Source: an uncultured Planctomycetota bacterium (GTDB lineage Bacteria; Planctomycetota; Brocadiia; CAIUPP01). From it: 64,000 nucleotides of DNA. The stretch covers positions 1-64,000 of the forward strand of contig CAIUPP010000026.1 in assembly GCA_903901045.1 (NCBI GenBank), read 5' to 3'. Shown here one piece after another: positions 50,465-59,487 of this stretch (position 1 is the stretch's first letter; the number at the start of each line of letters is the position of its first letter). The position numbers and the translations under genes were made by a program. The notes beneath the pieces are model-generated. The model searched no databases, was not told the DNA's origin, and worked only from the letters and a program-made list of their open reading frames with translations.

Positions 50465-53400
50465 ATGAATTCTGACAAACTTCCCCGGCTGTACCTGCGG
50501 TTGATTCTGGTGCTGGCGCTGATTGTGGCGTCGGGGCTGATCCTCTGGCAGAACGCCCGTCCCCCCTCAGGCTCCCCGGCCGGTACGGCCTGGCACAGCC
50601 CCATCCCGGAAGGGCTGGACCTGCGCGGCGGAACCGAATTGCGCTACCGCATCCGCACCGAACGGCTTTCCGAGGCGGATAAGAAGGACGTCGTCGAGCG
50701 CACCATCGGCGTGATCGAGAAGCGCATCGACCCGGAAGGGCGTTTGGAGATCGACGTGCGCCCGGCCGGGGAGTTCCGCTTCTACATCCAGTTGCCGGGC
50801 ATGGGGCCGGAAGACTCCCGCCGCATCGAGGAGTTGATCCGCCGCGCCGGCCAACTCCGATTCCACCTGGTGAATGACGACCCCACCGACCGCCAGATCG
50901 CCCGCCGGGGCGAAGTGGTTCCCAACTGCACCCCCTTCCTCCCGCGGCGCAACAGCAAGGGGGAAGTCGGCCTCTGGAAGCGCGGCACCTATCAGGAACT
51001 GGCGGACCTGCCTGAAGCCGAGACCCGCTGGTACCTGGTGGAGAACACCTCGCGCGTCACCGGTCAGGACCTGACCAACCCGCGCCCGACCACCGATCAG
51101 AACGGCGCTCCCGCTGTGGGTTTCAGCTTCAAAGGCAAGGGAAGGATCGAATTCGAGCAGCTTACGGAAGAGTGCAAGCGCGTGGGGGACAAACCGGGGC
51201 GGCAACTCGCCATCATTCTGGATGAGGACCTGTACAGCGCCCCGGAGATTCAGTCGCGCATCTCCGGCGACGGCATCATCACCGGACGCTTCACCCTGGA
51301 GGAGGTCAACGACCTGGTCGCCGTCCTGCGCGCCGGTCAGTTGCCCGCCGACATCGAACTGGAATGGAACAACACCGTCGGCGCGCAGTTGGGCGAGGAC
51401 AGCATCCACGCCGGCATCCGCGCCAGCATCGTGGCGGCGATTGTGGTCATTGCCTTCATGGCCGGCTATTACTTCCTCACCGGCGTGATCGCCGACTTCG
51501 CCGTGATGCTGAATATCCTCGTTGTGCTCGTGGCCATGTCGGCCATGCAGAGCGTGATGACGCTGCCGGGCATCGCCGGCCTTGTGCTCACGCTGGGCAT
51601 GGCGGTGGACGCCAACATTCTGATCAACGAACGCATCCGCGAGGAAATGGACCGAGGGAAGGGGATGCGGATGGCCATCCGCGCGGGGTATGACCGCGCG
51701 TTCATCACCATTTTGGACAGCCACGTCTGCAACCTGGTCGCCGGCATCATTCTGTTCGGCGTCGGCGCAGGCCCGGTGCGCGGCTTCGCCGTCACCCTCT
51801 GTCTGGGCATCATCACCAGCCTCTTCACCTCCGTCTGGATCACCCGCTGGATCCTGGACTATATGGTCGAAAAGGGCTGGGTCAACAACCTGCACATGGT
51901 CCACCTGCTGACCAAGCCGAACGTTCCCTTCAGCCGGTTGCGCTTCGTCTGCATGGGCGGCTCGCTGGTGTGCATCATCCTCGGCCTCTTCGTCTTCTTC
52001 AGCCGCGGCAGGGACATTTACGACGCCGACCTCAACGGCGGGTTCCGCGCGGAAATGGAAGTGTCCAAGGGGATTCCCATCGCGGAATTCCGCAAGCGAG
52101 TCTCCGGCATCTTCAAGAAGAGCGACGTGCAGAGCATCTGGAGCACCTCGGGCGCCAAAGCGGACCAGGCCCCCACGCGCTTCTCCATCCGCATCCAGGA
52201 ACTCACCGATGAGCAGAAGATGGACAAGATCCGGCACGACCTGGCTGAAATGCTCCGGGTCAACGGCGACGCCGGGACCGTCCAGCAGGTTGACAAGTGG
52301 AAGTACGATCTGAAGCTCTCGAAGCCGCGGACCGTTGAGTCGCTGCTTGTGCTGCTGACGAACGAGCGGTACAGCGAAGCATCCATCAGCAACCTCGTGC
52401 TCGAAGGGAAGGAGTCGACGGAGTTCGTCATCAAGCCCGTCATCTCCGTGCTCGAAGACAAGCATCCCGACGAGCAGATCGCCAAGGTCGTTGAGGCGCT
52501 CAATCCGTGGATGGTTCGCAAGACCATCCGGATCACGATCGGCGACATCCAAACCGAGCAGGGGAGTGCGGCGCAGAAGGATGCCATCATGCGCGGGAGC
52601 CTCACCCTGAAGCTGGGCGAGGCGGCCGGCGCCAGCGCGGTGCGCGAGGCGATCATCAAGGAGATGCTGCAGGGGACGCGGCCGGATGACCTGCGCGTCA
52701 GCGGCAGCGGCGCCGATGCCGGGGCCGAAATCGCCCGCGAAATGATCGTGCGCGCCAAGGTGAGCGACCTTGAGCGCATCAGGGAATACACTCGGAAGGA
52801 ACTGCCGGTGTGGACTTTCTCCACGCCCTCCACCGATGCGGTCAGCGTCTCCCTGCAATCGCCCATGTCCGAGACGGAACTGCTCAGCAGGCTCGATGAA
52901 GCCAAAGTGCGCAACCTCGTACACTCCATCATCCCCGTTGGGGTGGAGGGAACCCATTTCGTCCTGACGGCCAACGGGCTCTCCGAGGACAAGACCGCTG
53001 AGAAGATCCGCGAGCAGCTCGAAGCGGAGTTCGCCCCCGAGCTCATGACTCTGGCGGGAGGCAAGGCGCTGGTTGTGACGTCGGCGCCGAGCGATCCTCC
53101 CGCTTTCCTGGACAACGGGGCGCAGCAGGTATCTCAGGGATACCAGTTCTTCAAGCTCGATTTCTCCGCTCCGCTGCAGTTGCAGTTTGTCCATGAGCGG
53201 CTCAGCAAGGCGCGCCTGGCGGACGACCTGGTGGTGCAGGGAGACATCAACAACAGCAAGGTAGCCGCGCAGGAAGTCAGCGCCGTTATCGTGAGGCTGA
53301 AGGGGACGCCGCAACTGATTGAAGCCGATTTGCTGCGCGCCAAGGACGCAATCCAGACCCGCGAAGCGTTCCGCAGCATCGAAGCGATCGGCGCGCGCGT

Positions 53401-53989
53401 GGCGGGTGAAATGAAGGACAAGGCCATCATCGCCATTGTGCTGAGCTGGCTGGCGATGCTGTGCTACCTCTGGTTCCGGTTCGGCGAGGTGAAGTTCGGC
53501 TTCGCGACCGTCATCGCCCTGATCCATGACGTCCTGTTCACCCTGGGCGCAGTGGGGGTGGCCGATCTGCTCTCCCGGACTTCGTTCGGAGCCGCGCTGG
53601 GGCTCAGCGATATCAAGATCAATATCACCGTCATTGCCGCTTTCATGACGCTGATGGGCTACTCCGTGAACGACACCATCGTCGTGTTCGACCGAATCCG
53701 CGAAAACATGGGCGGGGTCAAGCGCCGCCTGGATTCGAACCTCGTCGATACCAGCGTCAACCAGACCTTGTCGCGAACGATCCTGACCAGCGTGACGGTC
53801 TTCCTGGTGCTGATCGTGCTGTACTTGACGGGCGGGCCGGGGATACATGGCTTTGCGTTCGTCATGCTGTTCGGCGTGTTCATCGGGACGTACTCCTCGG
53901 TCTTCATCGCCGCCCCCATCCTCATCGGCTGGGAAAACGCGATGGCGCGCTTGCGGAAACTGTTCAAAATCGTTACATTCCGCTTCTGA
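50465..53989 (+). CDS. secDF: Fused protein translocase subunit SecDF with enlarged SecF periplasmic region
   Basis: 1174 residues; typical fused SecDF is about 750-850. SecD half: signal-like TM1 (LYLRLILVLALIVASGLIL), GLDLRGGTELRYRI, P1 domain, and the TM2-6 block with LTLGMAVDANILINERIREE and AGYDRAFITILDSHVCNL. SecF half: TM1 (VCMGGSLVCIILGLFVFFSR), then about 470 residues outside the membrane (encoded at about 52020-53424, against about 100 in E. coli SecF), then TM2-6 with FMTLMGYSVNDTIVVFDRIREN. The extra region has repeated segments (PTRFSIRIQELTDEQKMDKI; VVIVRLKG-like) without a recognised family. It uses the proton gradient to complete protein export. Confidence 0.93.
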   Translation: MNSDKLPRLYLRLILVLALIVASGLILWQNARPPSGSPAGTAWHSPIPEGLDLRGGTELRYRIRTERLSEADKKDVVERTIGVIEKRIDPEGRLEIDVRPAGEFRFYIQLPGMGPEDSRRIEELIRRAGQLRFHLVNDDPTDRQIARRGEVVPNCTPFLPRRNSKGEVGLWKRGTYQELADLPEAETRWYLVENTSRVTGQDLTNPRPTTDQNGAPAVGFSFKGKGRIEFEQLTEECKRVGDKPGRQLAIILDEDLYSAPEIQSRISGDGIITGRFTLEEVNDLVAVLRAGQLPADIELEWNNTVGAQLGEDSIHAGIRASIVAAIVVIAFMAGYYFLTGVIADFAVMLNILVVLVAMSAMQSVMTLPGIAGLVLTLGMAVDANILINERIREEMDRGKGMRMAIRAGYDRAFITILDSHVCNLVAGIILFGVGAGPVRGFAVTLCLGIITSLFTSVWITRWILDYMVEKGWVNNLHMVHLLTKPNVPFSRLRFVCMGGSLVCIILGLFVFFSRGRDIYDADLNGGFRAEMEVSKGIPIAEFRKRVSGIFKKSDVQSIWSTSGAKADQAPTRFSIRIQELTDEQKMDKIRHDLAEMLRVNGDAGTVQQVDKWKYDLKLSKPRTVESLLVLLTNERYSEASISNLVLEGKESTEFVIKPVISVLEDKHPDEQIAKVVEALNPWMVRKTIRITIGDIQTEQGSAAQKDAIMRGSLTLKLGEAAGASAVREAIIKEMLQGTRPDDLRVSGSGADAGAEIAREMIVRAKVSDLERIREYTRKELPVWTFSTPSTDAVSVSLQSPMSETELLSRLDEAKVRNLVHSIIPVGVEGTHFVLTANGLSEDKTAEKIREQLEAEFAPELMTLAGGKALVVTSAPSDPPAFLDNGAQQVSQGYQFFKLDFSAPLQLQFVHERLSKARLADDLVVQGDINNSKVAAQEVSAVIVRLKGTPQLIEADLLRAKDAIQTREAFRSIEAIGARVAGEMKDKAIIAIVLSWLAMLCYLWFRFGEVKFGFATVIALIHDVLFTLGAVGVADLLSRTSFGAALGLSDIKINITVIAAFMTLMGYSVNDTIVVFDRIRENMGGVKRRLDSNLVDTSVNQTLSRTILTSVTVFLVLIVLYLTGGPGIHGFAFVMLFGVFIGTYSSVFIAAPILIGWENAMARLRKLFKIVTFRF

Positions 53990-54091
53990 GAGTACGCTGC
54001 CGAGGCGTCGCATAAGGTATCAGCCGCGCAGTCAGGCGCCTGGAAGCGCTTGGCGGGCGGAGGAATCGCATAGACAGGAAAGGGCCGGAAC

Positions 54092-54802
54092 ATGCAGAGG
54101 GATGTCAAGATCGGGATCGCCATTGGCGTGCTTTTGATTGCGCTCATCGCTATATTCTGGTGGGTGAGGAATCATCAGGCGGCCGGCAACGAGAATGAGA
54201 TGCCCGCTGCGACGAATGAGACGATGCCGGGGCCGATCAGCCCGGTGGCTCCTGCCGATGGCGGCAGCACGGTGGCCGACGGTTCCGCGATCTCCGCCCC
54301 TGGCGCAACGACCACCACGCTTCCCGGCGGGGCTCCCGCGGCCGGCGCAACCGCTGCTTCCGGCGCGACTGGCGCTGTGCCTCCGGCTCCGACCCCTGCC
54401 GCCGCCGCGAGCTACACCGTGGTCGCCGGGGACTCGCTGGCGAAGATTTCCAAACAGTCCTATGGCACCGAAGCCAAATGGAAGCTGATCGCGGATGCCA
54501 ACCACCTGACCGCGCCGTATGCGCTGAAGCTCGGCCAGAAACTGGTCATCCCGCCGTCCGATTCCTCGACCCCGGCGCCTGCCGCGGGCGCTACCGGCCC
54601 GGCCGCCACGACCCCGTCGCACGCGACGCCGCCGGCCGCCGGCGCCAAGACGCACAAGGTGGTCAAGGGAGACACTCTGACCAAGATTTCCACGCAGTAT
54701 TACGGCAACGCGTCCCACGTGGATGCCATCTATCAGGCCAACAAGGCCAAGATGACGAGCAAGGATGACCTCAAGGAAGGCATGGTTCTGACCATCCCCT
54801 GA
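54092..54802 (+). CDS. Membrane-anchored protein with two LysM domains
   Basis: 236 residues. N-terminal membrane anchor (IGIAIGVLLIALIAIFWWV, about residues 7-25). A Pro/Ala/Thr-rich linker follows, then LysM 1 (YTVVAGDSLAKISKQSYGTE...LKLGQKLVIP), another Ala/Pro/Thr linker, and LysM 2 (HKVVKGDTLTKISTQYYGNA...LKEGMVLTIP). LysM binds peptidoglycan GlcNAc, so the protein probably tethers the inner membrane to the wall. Start ATG 54092. Confidence 0.9.
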   Translation: MQRDVKIGIAIGVLLIALIAIFWWVRNHQAAGNENEMPAATNETMPGPISPVAPADGGSTVADGSAISAPGATTTTLPGGAPAAGATAASGATGAVPPAPTPAAAASYTVVAGDSLAKISKQSYGTEAKWKLIADANHLTAPYALKLGQKLVIPPSDSSTPAPAAGATGPAATTPSHATPPAAGAKTHKVVKGDTLTKISTQYYGNASHVDAIYQANKAKMTSKDDLKEGMVLTIP

Positions 54803-54849
54803 CCGGGGAGGCTGGAGCCGGTTGCGTTGTAGATGAGATAGCCTCAGTT

Positions 54850-54878
54850 GCAGGGGCAAGGCAATGCCTTGCCCCTGC
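54850..54878. terminator. Perfect palindrome GCAGGGGCAAGGC/GCCTTGCCCCTGC
   Basis: A 13-bp perfect stem with an AAT loop just after the LysM gene. No T-run, so it may be a terminator or a dispersed repeat; it is the only such copy seen. The rest of the 370-bp gap 54803-55173 holds the promoter at 54920. Confidence 0.6.
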
Positions 54879-54919
54879 GGCTGTCCGGCTGGGACGGGCG
54901 CGGGCGGAACGGGCGTAGC

Positions 54920-54948
54920 TTGACTTTAGGCCGGATTTTGCGTACCAT
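54920..54948 (+). promoter_or_regulatory. Promoter for the rpmF-fab operon
   Basis: TTGACT (54920-54925), 17-bp spacer, TACCAT (54943-54948). Leader of about 220 nt to rpmF. Confidence 0.55.
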
Positions 54949-55173
54949 AACTTGACTCGTTGTCGTGCCTGCACAACGCCGGCCGCGCCCTTGCAGCTTG
55001 GAGTTTATCAGGCGGAGTGCGGGCGGCTCAGGTTGCGTCCTTAGTGCGCAACCCCCACCGCGTGGATGACCCTGCCCCTGCGTGCGACGGGGCGGCGTGA
55101 CGCAAGCCGTATCCCAGTCGGCCGCCGAATGGGCGGCGACAATTGCATTGGAAGCGAACCAGGAGGTTGTTCA

Positions 55174-55356
55174 ATGGCATTGCCCAAACGAAGGCACTCC
55201 GTGACCCGTGGCCGCAAGCGCCGCTCGCACAACGCGCTGAAGAAGCCGGGCGTCACGACTTGCCCGCGCTGTGACGCCGTCAAGGAACCGCACCGCGTAT
55301 GCGCCAACTGCGGCCATTACGCGAACCGCGAAGTCATTGCCATGGAGAAATCGTGA
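55174..55356 (+). CDS. rpmF: 50S ribosomal protein L32
   Basis: 60 residues. MALPKRRHSVTRGRKRRSHN, then the zinc cysteines Cys30, Cys33, Cys43 and Cys46 (CPRC and CANC): the C+ form of L32. ATG 55174 lies 8 nt after AGGAGG. The frame is open upstream to 55066, which is not L32-like. First gene of rpmF-plsX-fabH-fabD-fabG-acpP-fabF. Confidence 0.97.
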   Translation: MALPKRRHSVTRGRKRRSHNALKKPGVTTCPRCDAVKEPHRVCANCGHYANREVIAMEKS

Positions 55357-55359
55357 GCG

Positions 55360-56379
55360 ATGCGTATCGCCCTCGATGCTATGGGCGGCGACTACGCGCC
55401 GCGTGAGACCGTCCTCGGCGCGTTGAGCGCCGCGGAAAGCCGCAGCGAACACACCTTCCTCCTGATCGGCGACCGCGCCGCGATTGAGGCGGAGTTGGCT
55501 GCCAACGCAGGCGCGCGCCCCTCGAATATCGAAATCATCCACGCTTCCCAGGCCGTCGCCATGGACGAGAAGCCGGTGGATGCCATCCGCAAGAAACCCG
55601 ATAGCTCCATCCTCGTGGGGATGAAGATGGTCGCCGCCAAGCAGGCGGACGCCATCGTCAGCGCCGGGAACACCGGGGCCATGGTCGCTGCGGCCACCAT
55701 CTGCCTGCGTCCCTTGCCGGGGGTCCGGCGCGTTGGGATCGCCATCAGTTTTCCCTCGGCGCACGGACGCTGCACCGTGATGGACGTCGGCGCCAACCTG
55801 AACTGCAAGCCGGTGCATCTGTGCCAGTATGGGGTGATGGGCAGCATCTATCACCGGGCGTTGTACAACGTGGAGAGCCCCCGCGTGGGGATGCTCAACG
55901 TCGGCGAGGAAGACTCCAAAGGGGGGCCGACCATTCAGGAAGCCGCCGGGCTGCTTGCGCAGGCCCCGATCCGCTTCGTAGGAATGGCCGAAGGGCGCGA
56001 CATCTTCCGCGGCGAGCACGATGTGGTCGTCTGCGACGGCTTCACCGGCAATGCGCTCCTGAAGGCGATTGAGGGGTACGGAGAGCTGCTGACCGGCATC
56101 CTGGGCGCCTCCATCAGCGACGACGCGTGGGGGCGGCTGAGTTCCAATCTAATGAAGCCGGCGATGGAGAAGCTGCGGCATATCACCGATTTCGCCGAGT
56201 ACGGCGGCGGCTTGCTGATGGGGGTGGACGGCGGCGTGGTGATCTGCCACGGACGCTCGAACGCCCGCGCCATCCATACCGCGCTGCAAATGACGCTCGA
56301 CCTGGTCGCGCATGACGTCAACGGCTCCATCGTGGAGGCGTTCCGGAACATGCCGAATCCCGCGACTCCGGAGAAGTGA
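55360..56379 (+). CDS. plsX: Phosphate acyltransferase PlsX
   Basis: 339 residues. Converts acyl-ACP to acyl-phosphate at the start of phospholipid synthesis. Characteristic ALDAMGGDYAPRETVLGAL, VSAGNTGAMVAAATICLR, NVGEEDSKGG and VVCDGFTGNALLKAIEGYGE. Four bp after rpmF; start codon ATG 55360. Its stop overlaps the fabH start region in GTGATG. Confidence 0.95.
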   Translation: MRIALDAMGGDYAPRETVLGALSAAESRSEHTFLLIGDRAAIEAELAANAGARPSNIEIIHASQAVAMDEKPVDAIRKKPDSSILVGMKMVAAKQADAIVSAGNTGAMVAAATICLRPLPGVRRVGIAISFPSAHGRCTVMDVGANLNCKPVHLCQYGVMGSIYHRALYNVESPRVGMLNVGEEDSKGGPTIQEAAGLLAQAPIRFVGMAEGRDIFRGEHDVVVCDGFTGNALLKAIEGYGELLTGILGASISDDAWGRLSSNLMKPAMEKLRHITDFAEYGGGLLMGVDGGVVICHGRSNARAIHTALQMTLDLVAHDVNGSIVEAFRNMPNPATPEK

Positions 56380-57371
56380 TGAACAGCAAGAAGACCAGGG
56401 CGGCGATTGTCGGCACCGGTTCGTGCCTCCCGGACCGGGTGCTCAACAACCATGATCTCGAGAAGATGGTGGAGACCTCGGACGAGTGGATATTCACCCG
56501 GACGGGTATTCGCGAGCGCCGCGTCGCGGCCGAGGGGCAGACCACCAGCGACCTCGGCGCGGAGGCGGCGCGCCGCGCCTTGAAGGCGGCGGAGCTCACG
56601 CCGGACGACCTGACCCTCATCATCACCGCCACCATCACCCCCGACTTCGTCTTCCCCAGCACCTCCTGCCTGATCCAGAACAAGCTTGGCGCGCACAACA
56701 CCGGCGGCTTCGACCTCTCCGCCGCCTGCGCCGGCTTCGTTTACGCCACCATCATGGGAGCGCGCTTCATCGAAGCCGATCCCACGCAGACGGTGCTGGT
56801 GATCGGCGCGGAGACCCTCACGCGGTTCACCGATTACACCGACCGTTCCAGTTGCATCCTCTTCGGCGACGGGGCGGGCGCGGCGGTGATGCGCGCCACG
56901 AGCGACGGGCGCGGCGTGATGGCCAGCGAGTATGGCGTGGATGGCAGCGGCGGCGAGTTCATGAAGCTGCCCGCCGGCGGCTCCGCCTTGCCCGCCAGCG
57001 CCGAAACGGTCGCCAAGCGCCTCCACTACATGCAGGTCAACGGGCGGGAAACCTTCCGCTTCGCCGTCGTCAAGATGGCCGATCTGGTGACGGAGACTCT
57101 CGAAAAGAGCGGCCTGACCATGGACGACGTGGCCCTCATCGTTCCGCACCAGGTCAACAGCCGCATCCTGACGGCGGCCGCGGAGCGCCTGAACATCAGC
57201 ATGGACAAGCTCTACTGCAATATCGACCGCTTCGGCAACACGTCGGCCGCCTCGGTGCCGATCGCGCTGGACGAGGCGGTGCGCAACGGCCGCATTAAGA
57301 CGGGGGACGTTATCGTCCTGGTGGCTTTCGGCGGGGGGCTCTCCTGGAGCTCCGCGGTCATACGGTGGTGA
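56379..57371 (+). CDS. fabH: 3-oxoacyl-ACP synthase III (FabH)
   Basis: 330 residues from ATG 56379 (GTG 56376 is also in frame and overlaps the plsX stop). Starter condensing enzyme of type II fatty-acid synthesis. Catalytic triad: Cys in LSAACAGFVYA, His in IVPHQVNSRIL and Asn in FGNTSAASVPIAL. GIRERRVA and GAGAAVMR also typical. Coupled to plsX and fabD. Confidence 0.95.
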   Translation: MNSKKTRAAIVGTGSCLPDRVLNNHDLEKMVETSDEWIFTRTGIRERRVAAEGQTTSDLGAEAARRALKAAELTPDDLTLIITATITPDFVFPSTSCLIQNKLGAHNTGGFDLSAACAGFVYATIMGARFIEADPTQTVLVIGAETLTRFTDYTDRSSCILFGDGAGAAVMRATSDGRGVMASEYGVDGSGGEFMKLPAGGSALPASAETVAKRLHYMQVNGRETFRFAVVKMADLVTETLEKSGLTMDDVALIVPHQVNSRILTAAAERLNISMDKLYCNIDRFGNTSAASVPIALDEAVRNGRIKTGDVIVLVAFGGGLSWSSAVIRW

Positions 57372-57373
57372 GC

Positions 57374-58303
57374 ATGGCCAAGACGGCGATACTGTTCCCC
57401 GGACAGGGTGCGCAGACGGTGGGCATGGGCAAGGATTTTCATGACGCCTGCCCCGCCGCCGCGCGCGTCTATCGCGAGGCTGCCGAGACGCTCGGCTGGG
57501 ATGTCGCCGCGGTCTGCTTCAGCGGCCCGCAGGCGGAGTTGGACCGCACGGCGGTTTGCCAGCCGGCGATCCTGACCACGAGCATGGCGATCCTGGCGGC
57601 GATGCGGGAAGCCGGATACGCGCCGCTGGCCAACGTCACCGCGACGGCCGGGCTGAGCCTGGGCGAGTACACCGCGCTGGTGGCGGCCGGGTCGATGAGC
57701 TTTGCGGACGCGCTGAGGCTGGTGCAGAAGCGCGGCCAGTACATGGAAGAAGCGTGCAAGCAGAACCCCGGCGCGATGATGAGCATCATCGGGCTGGAGG
57801 ATGATGCGGTCGAAGCCGTTTGCGCGGAGGCGCGCGAAGCCGGTGTGGTCGTCCCGGCCAACTACAACAGCCCGGGCCAGTTGGTCATCAGCGGCTCCGT
57901 TCAGGGAGTGCAGCGGGCGGCGGAACTGGCCAAGGCGCGCGGAGCGAAGCGCGCGCTCCCGCTGGCCGTCAGCGGCGCGTTTCACAGCCCGTTGATGGAG
58001 CCGGCCGCCGGGCGGCTGGAGCAGGCGCTGGCGGCGACCGCCGTCGTGTCGCCGACGATGACGGTGATCGCCAACGTCAGCGCCGAACCGGTGAGCGACC
58101 CGGCGCAGATACGGCAGTCACTTGCGCGGCAGGTCAAGAGTGCGGTACGCTGGAGCCCTTCTATGAAGCGTCTGGTCGCTGACGGGTACGGCCAGTTCAT
58201 CGAAGTGGGACCGGGGAAGGTGCTCAGCGGACTGATGAAGCGGATCGCCCCCGAGGCGCAGGTCGCGAATATCTCGTCGCTGGACGCGCTCAAGACAGCC
58301 TGA
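57374..58303 (+). CDS. fabD: Malonyl-CoA:ACP transacylase (FabD)
   Basis: 309 residues from ATG 57374; the frame is also open from GTG 57365. Loads malonyl on ACP. FPGQGAQTVGMGKD at the N-terminus, nucleophile Ser in GLSLGEYTAL, Arg in LRLVQKRGQYM, His in SGAFHSPLM, and EVGPGKVLSGLMKR near the end. Its stop lies about 100 bp before fabG, with the two-hairpin element between. Confidence 0.95.
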   Translation: MAKTAILFPGQGAQTVGMGKDFHDACPAAARVYREAAETLGWDVAAVCFSGPQAELDRTAVCQPAILTTSMAILAAMREAGYAPLANVTATAGLSLGEYTALVAAGSMSFADALRLVQKRGQYMEEACKQNPGAMMSIIGLEDDAVEAVCAEAREAGVVVPANYNSPGQLVISGSVQGVQRAAELAKARGAKRALPLAVSGAFHSPLMEPAAGRLEQALAATAVVSPTMTVIANVSAEPVSDPAQIRQSLARQVKSAVRWSPSMKRLVADGYGQFIEVGPGKVLSGLMKRIAPEAQVANISSLDALKTA

Positions 58304-58310
58304 CAACCAT

Positions 58311-58390
58311 GTGCGAGCAGTTAGCCGCGCGAACGACTGCGCGGCTGGTGCAAGAGTATGGACTTCCCAACGGCGGGCAGTTCATTAGGA
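58311..58390 (+). promoter_or_regulatory. Two-hairpin repeated element, copy 2 (upstream of fabG)
   Basis: Hairpin 1: AGCCGCGC-gaacgact-GCGCGGCT (58323-58346). Relative to copy 1, an A-T pair has become G-C. Hairpin 2: ATGGACTTCCC-aacggc-GGGCAGTTCAT (58358-58385), one wobble and one mismatch. AGGAGGAGG follows at once. No promoter hexamers stand out between fabD and the element. Confidence 0.75.
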
Positions 58391-58402
58391 GGAGGATACA
58401 AG

Positions 58403-59155
58403 ATGCCCAGAAATCCGACCCCGTTGAAGGGGCAAACCGCCGTCATTACCGGCGGGGCCCGTGGCATCGGCAAGATCACCGCGCTGACGCTGGCCGGCGC
58501 CGGGGCCAACTGCGCGCTGCTGGACGTCATGGATGAAGTGAAGGCCACCGCCGCGGAAGTCGCCGCCCTGGGCGTCCGCGCCGAGGGATACGTCGCCGAC
58601 GTGACCAATTCGGAGCAGATCACCGAGCTGATGAAGACGATCAACGAGACCTTCGGCGCGATCGACATCCTGGTGAACAACGCCGGGATCACGCGCGACA
58701 ACCTGCTGCTGCGGATGACCGACGAGGAGTGGGACAAGGTGATCGCCATCAACCTGCGCGGCGCCTTCGTCTGCACGCGCGCCGCCGCCCGCTACATGCT
58801 GAAGCAGCAGCGCGGACGGATGATCAACATCGCTTCCGTCGTCGGGGTGATCGGAAACCCCGGGCAGTGCAACTACTCCGCCAGCAAGGCGGGGATGATC
58901 GGCCTGACCAAGTCCGCGGCGCGCGAACTGGCCAGCCGCAGTATCACGGTGAACGCTATCGCGCCCGGCTATGTCAAGACGGCGATGACCGACAAGCTGC
59001 CGGAAAAGGCGAAAGAGGCGATCATGGGCATGATTCCGTTGCGGCGTCTGAGCGAGCCGCAGGACATCGCCAACGCCGTGCTGTTCCTGGCGAGCGAGGA
59101 ATCGAGCTACATCACGGGCCACGTCCTCCATGTGGACGGTGGCATGGGTATGTAA
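58403..59155 (+). CDS. fabG: 3-oxoacyl-ACP reductase (FabG)
   Basis: 250 residues from ATG 58403 (AGGAGGAGG upstream). Short-chain dehydrogenase: cofactor loop TGGARGIGK, LVNNAGITRDNL with the structural Asn, catalytic Ser in NIASVVGVIG, Tyr and Lys in YSASKAG, and C-terminal LHVDGGMGM. NADPH-dependent reduction of 3-ketoacyl-ACP. 24 bp before acpP. Confidence 0.96.
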   Translation: MPRNPTPLKGQTAVITGGARGIGKITALTLAGAGANCALLDVMDEVKATAAEVAALGVRAEGYVADVTNSEQITELMKTINETFGAIDILVNNAGITRDNLLLRMTDEEWDKVIAINLRGAFVCTRAAARYMLKQQRGRMINIASVVGVIGNPGQCNYSASKAGMIGLTKSAARELASRSITVNAIAPGYVKTAMTDKLPEKAKEAIMGMIPLRRLSEPQDIANAVLFLASEESSYITGHVLHVDGGMGM

Positions 59156-59179
59156 CCAATCAGGAAAGGAGAACCAGCC

Positions 59180-59437
59180 GTGGCGGACAAGAACGAGATT
59201 ACGGAACGGATTATCGAGATCGTGGCGGAGAAGATGGACAAGCCGAAAGAGGAGATCACCCCGGAGAAGTCGTTCATCAACGACCTGGGCGCGGACAGCC
59301 TGGACACCGTCGAGTTGATGATGGACATCGAGGACGAGTTCGACCTGAGCATTCCGGAAGAGGAAGCCCAGAAGATCGTCACCATCGGCGACGCGATCAA
59401 GTACGTTGAAGAGCATGGGGGCGAAAAGAAGGCCTAG
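59180..59437 (+). CDS. acpP: Acyl carrier protein
   Basis: 85 residues; GTG start 59180 with AAAGGAG upstream. The phosphopantetheine Ser40 is in LGADSLDTVELMM, and the acidic helix FDLSIPEEEAQKI is intact. Carries the growing acyl chain between the fab enzymes around it. Confidence 0.96.
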   Translation: MADKNEITERIIEIVAEKMDKPKEEITPEKSFINDLGADSLDTVELMMDIEDEFDLSIPEEEAQKIVTIGDAIKYVEEHGGEKKA

Positions 59438-59487
59438 GCGCATCGCCCCGGCGGTTTGCCGGGGCCATGCTGCGGAGGAGTAAAGGC

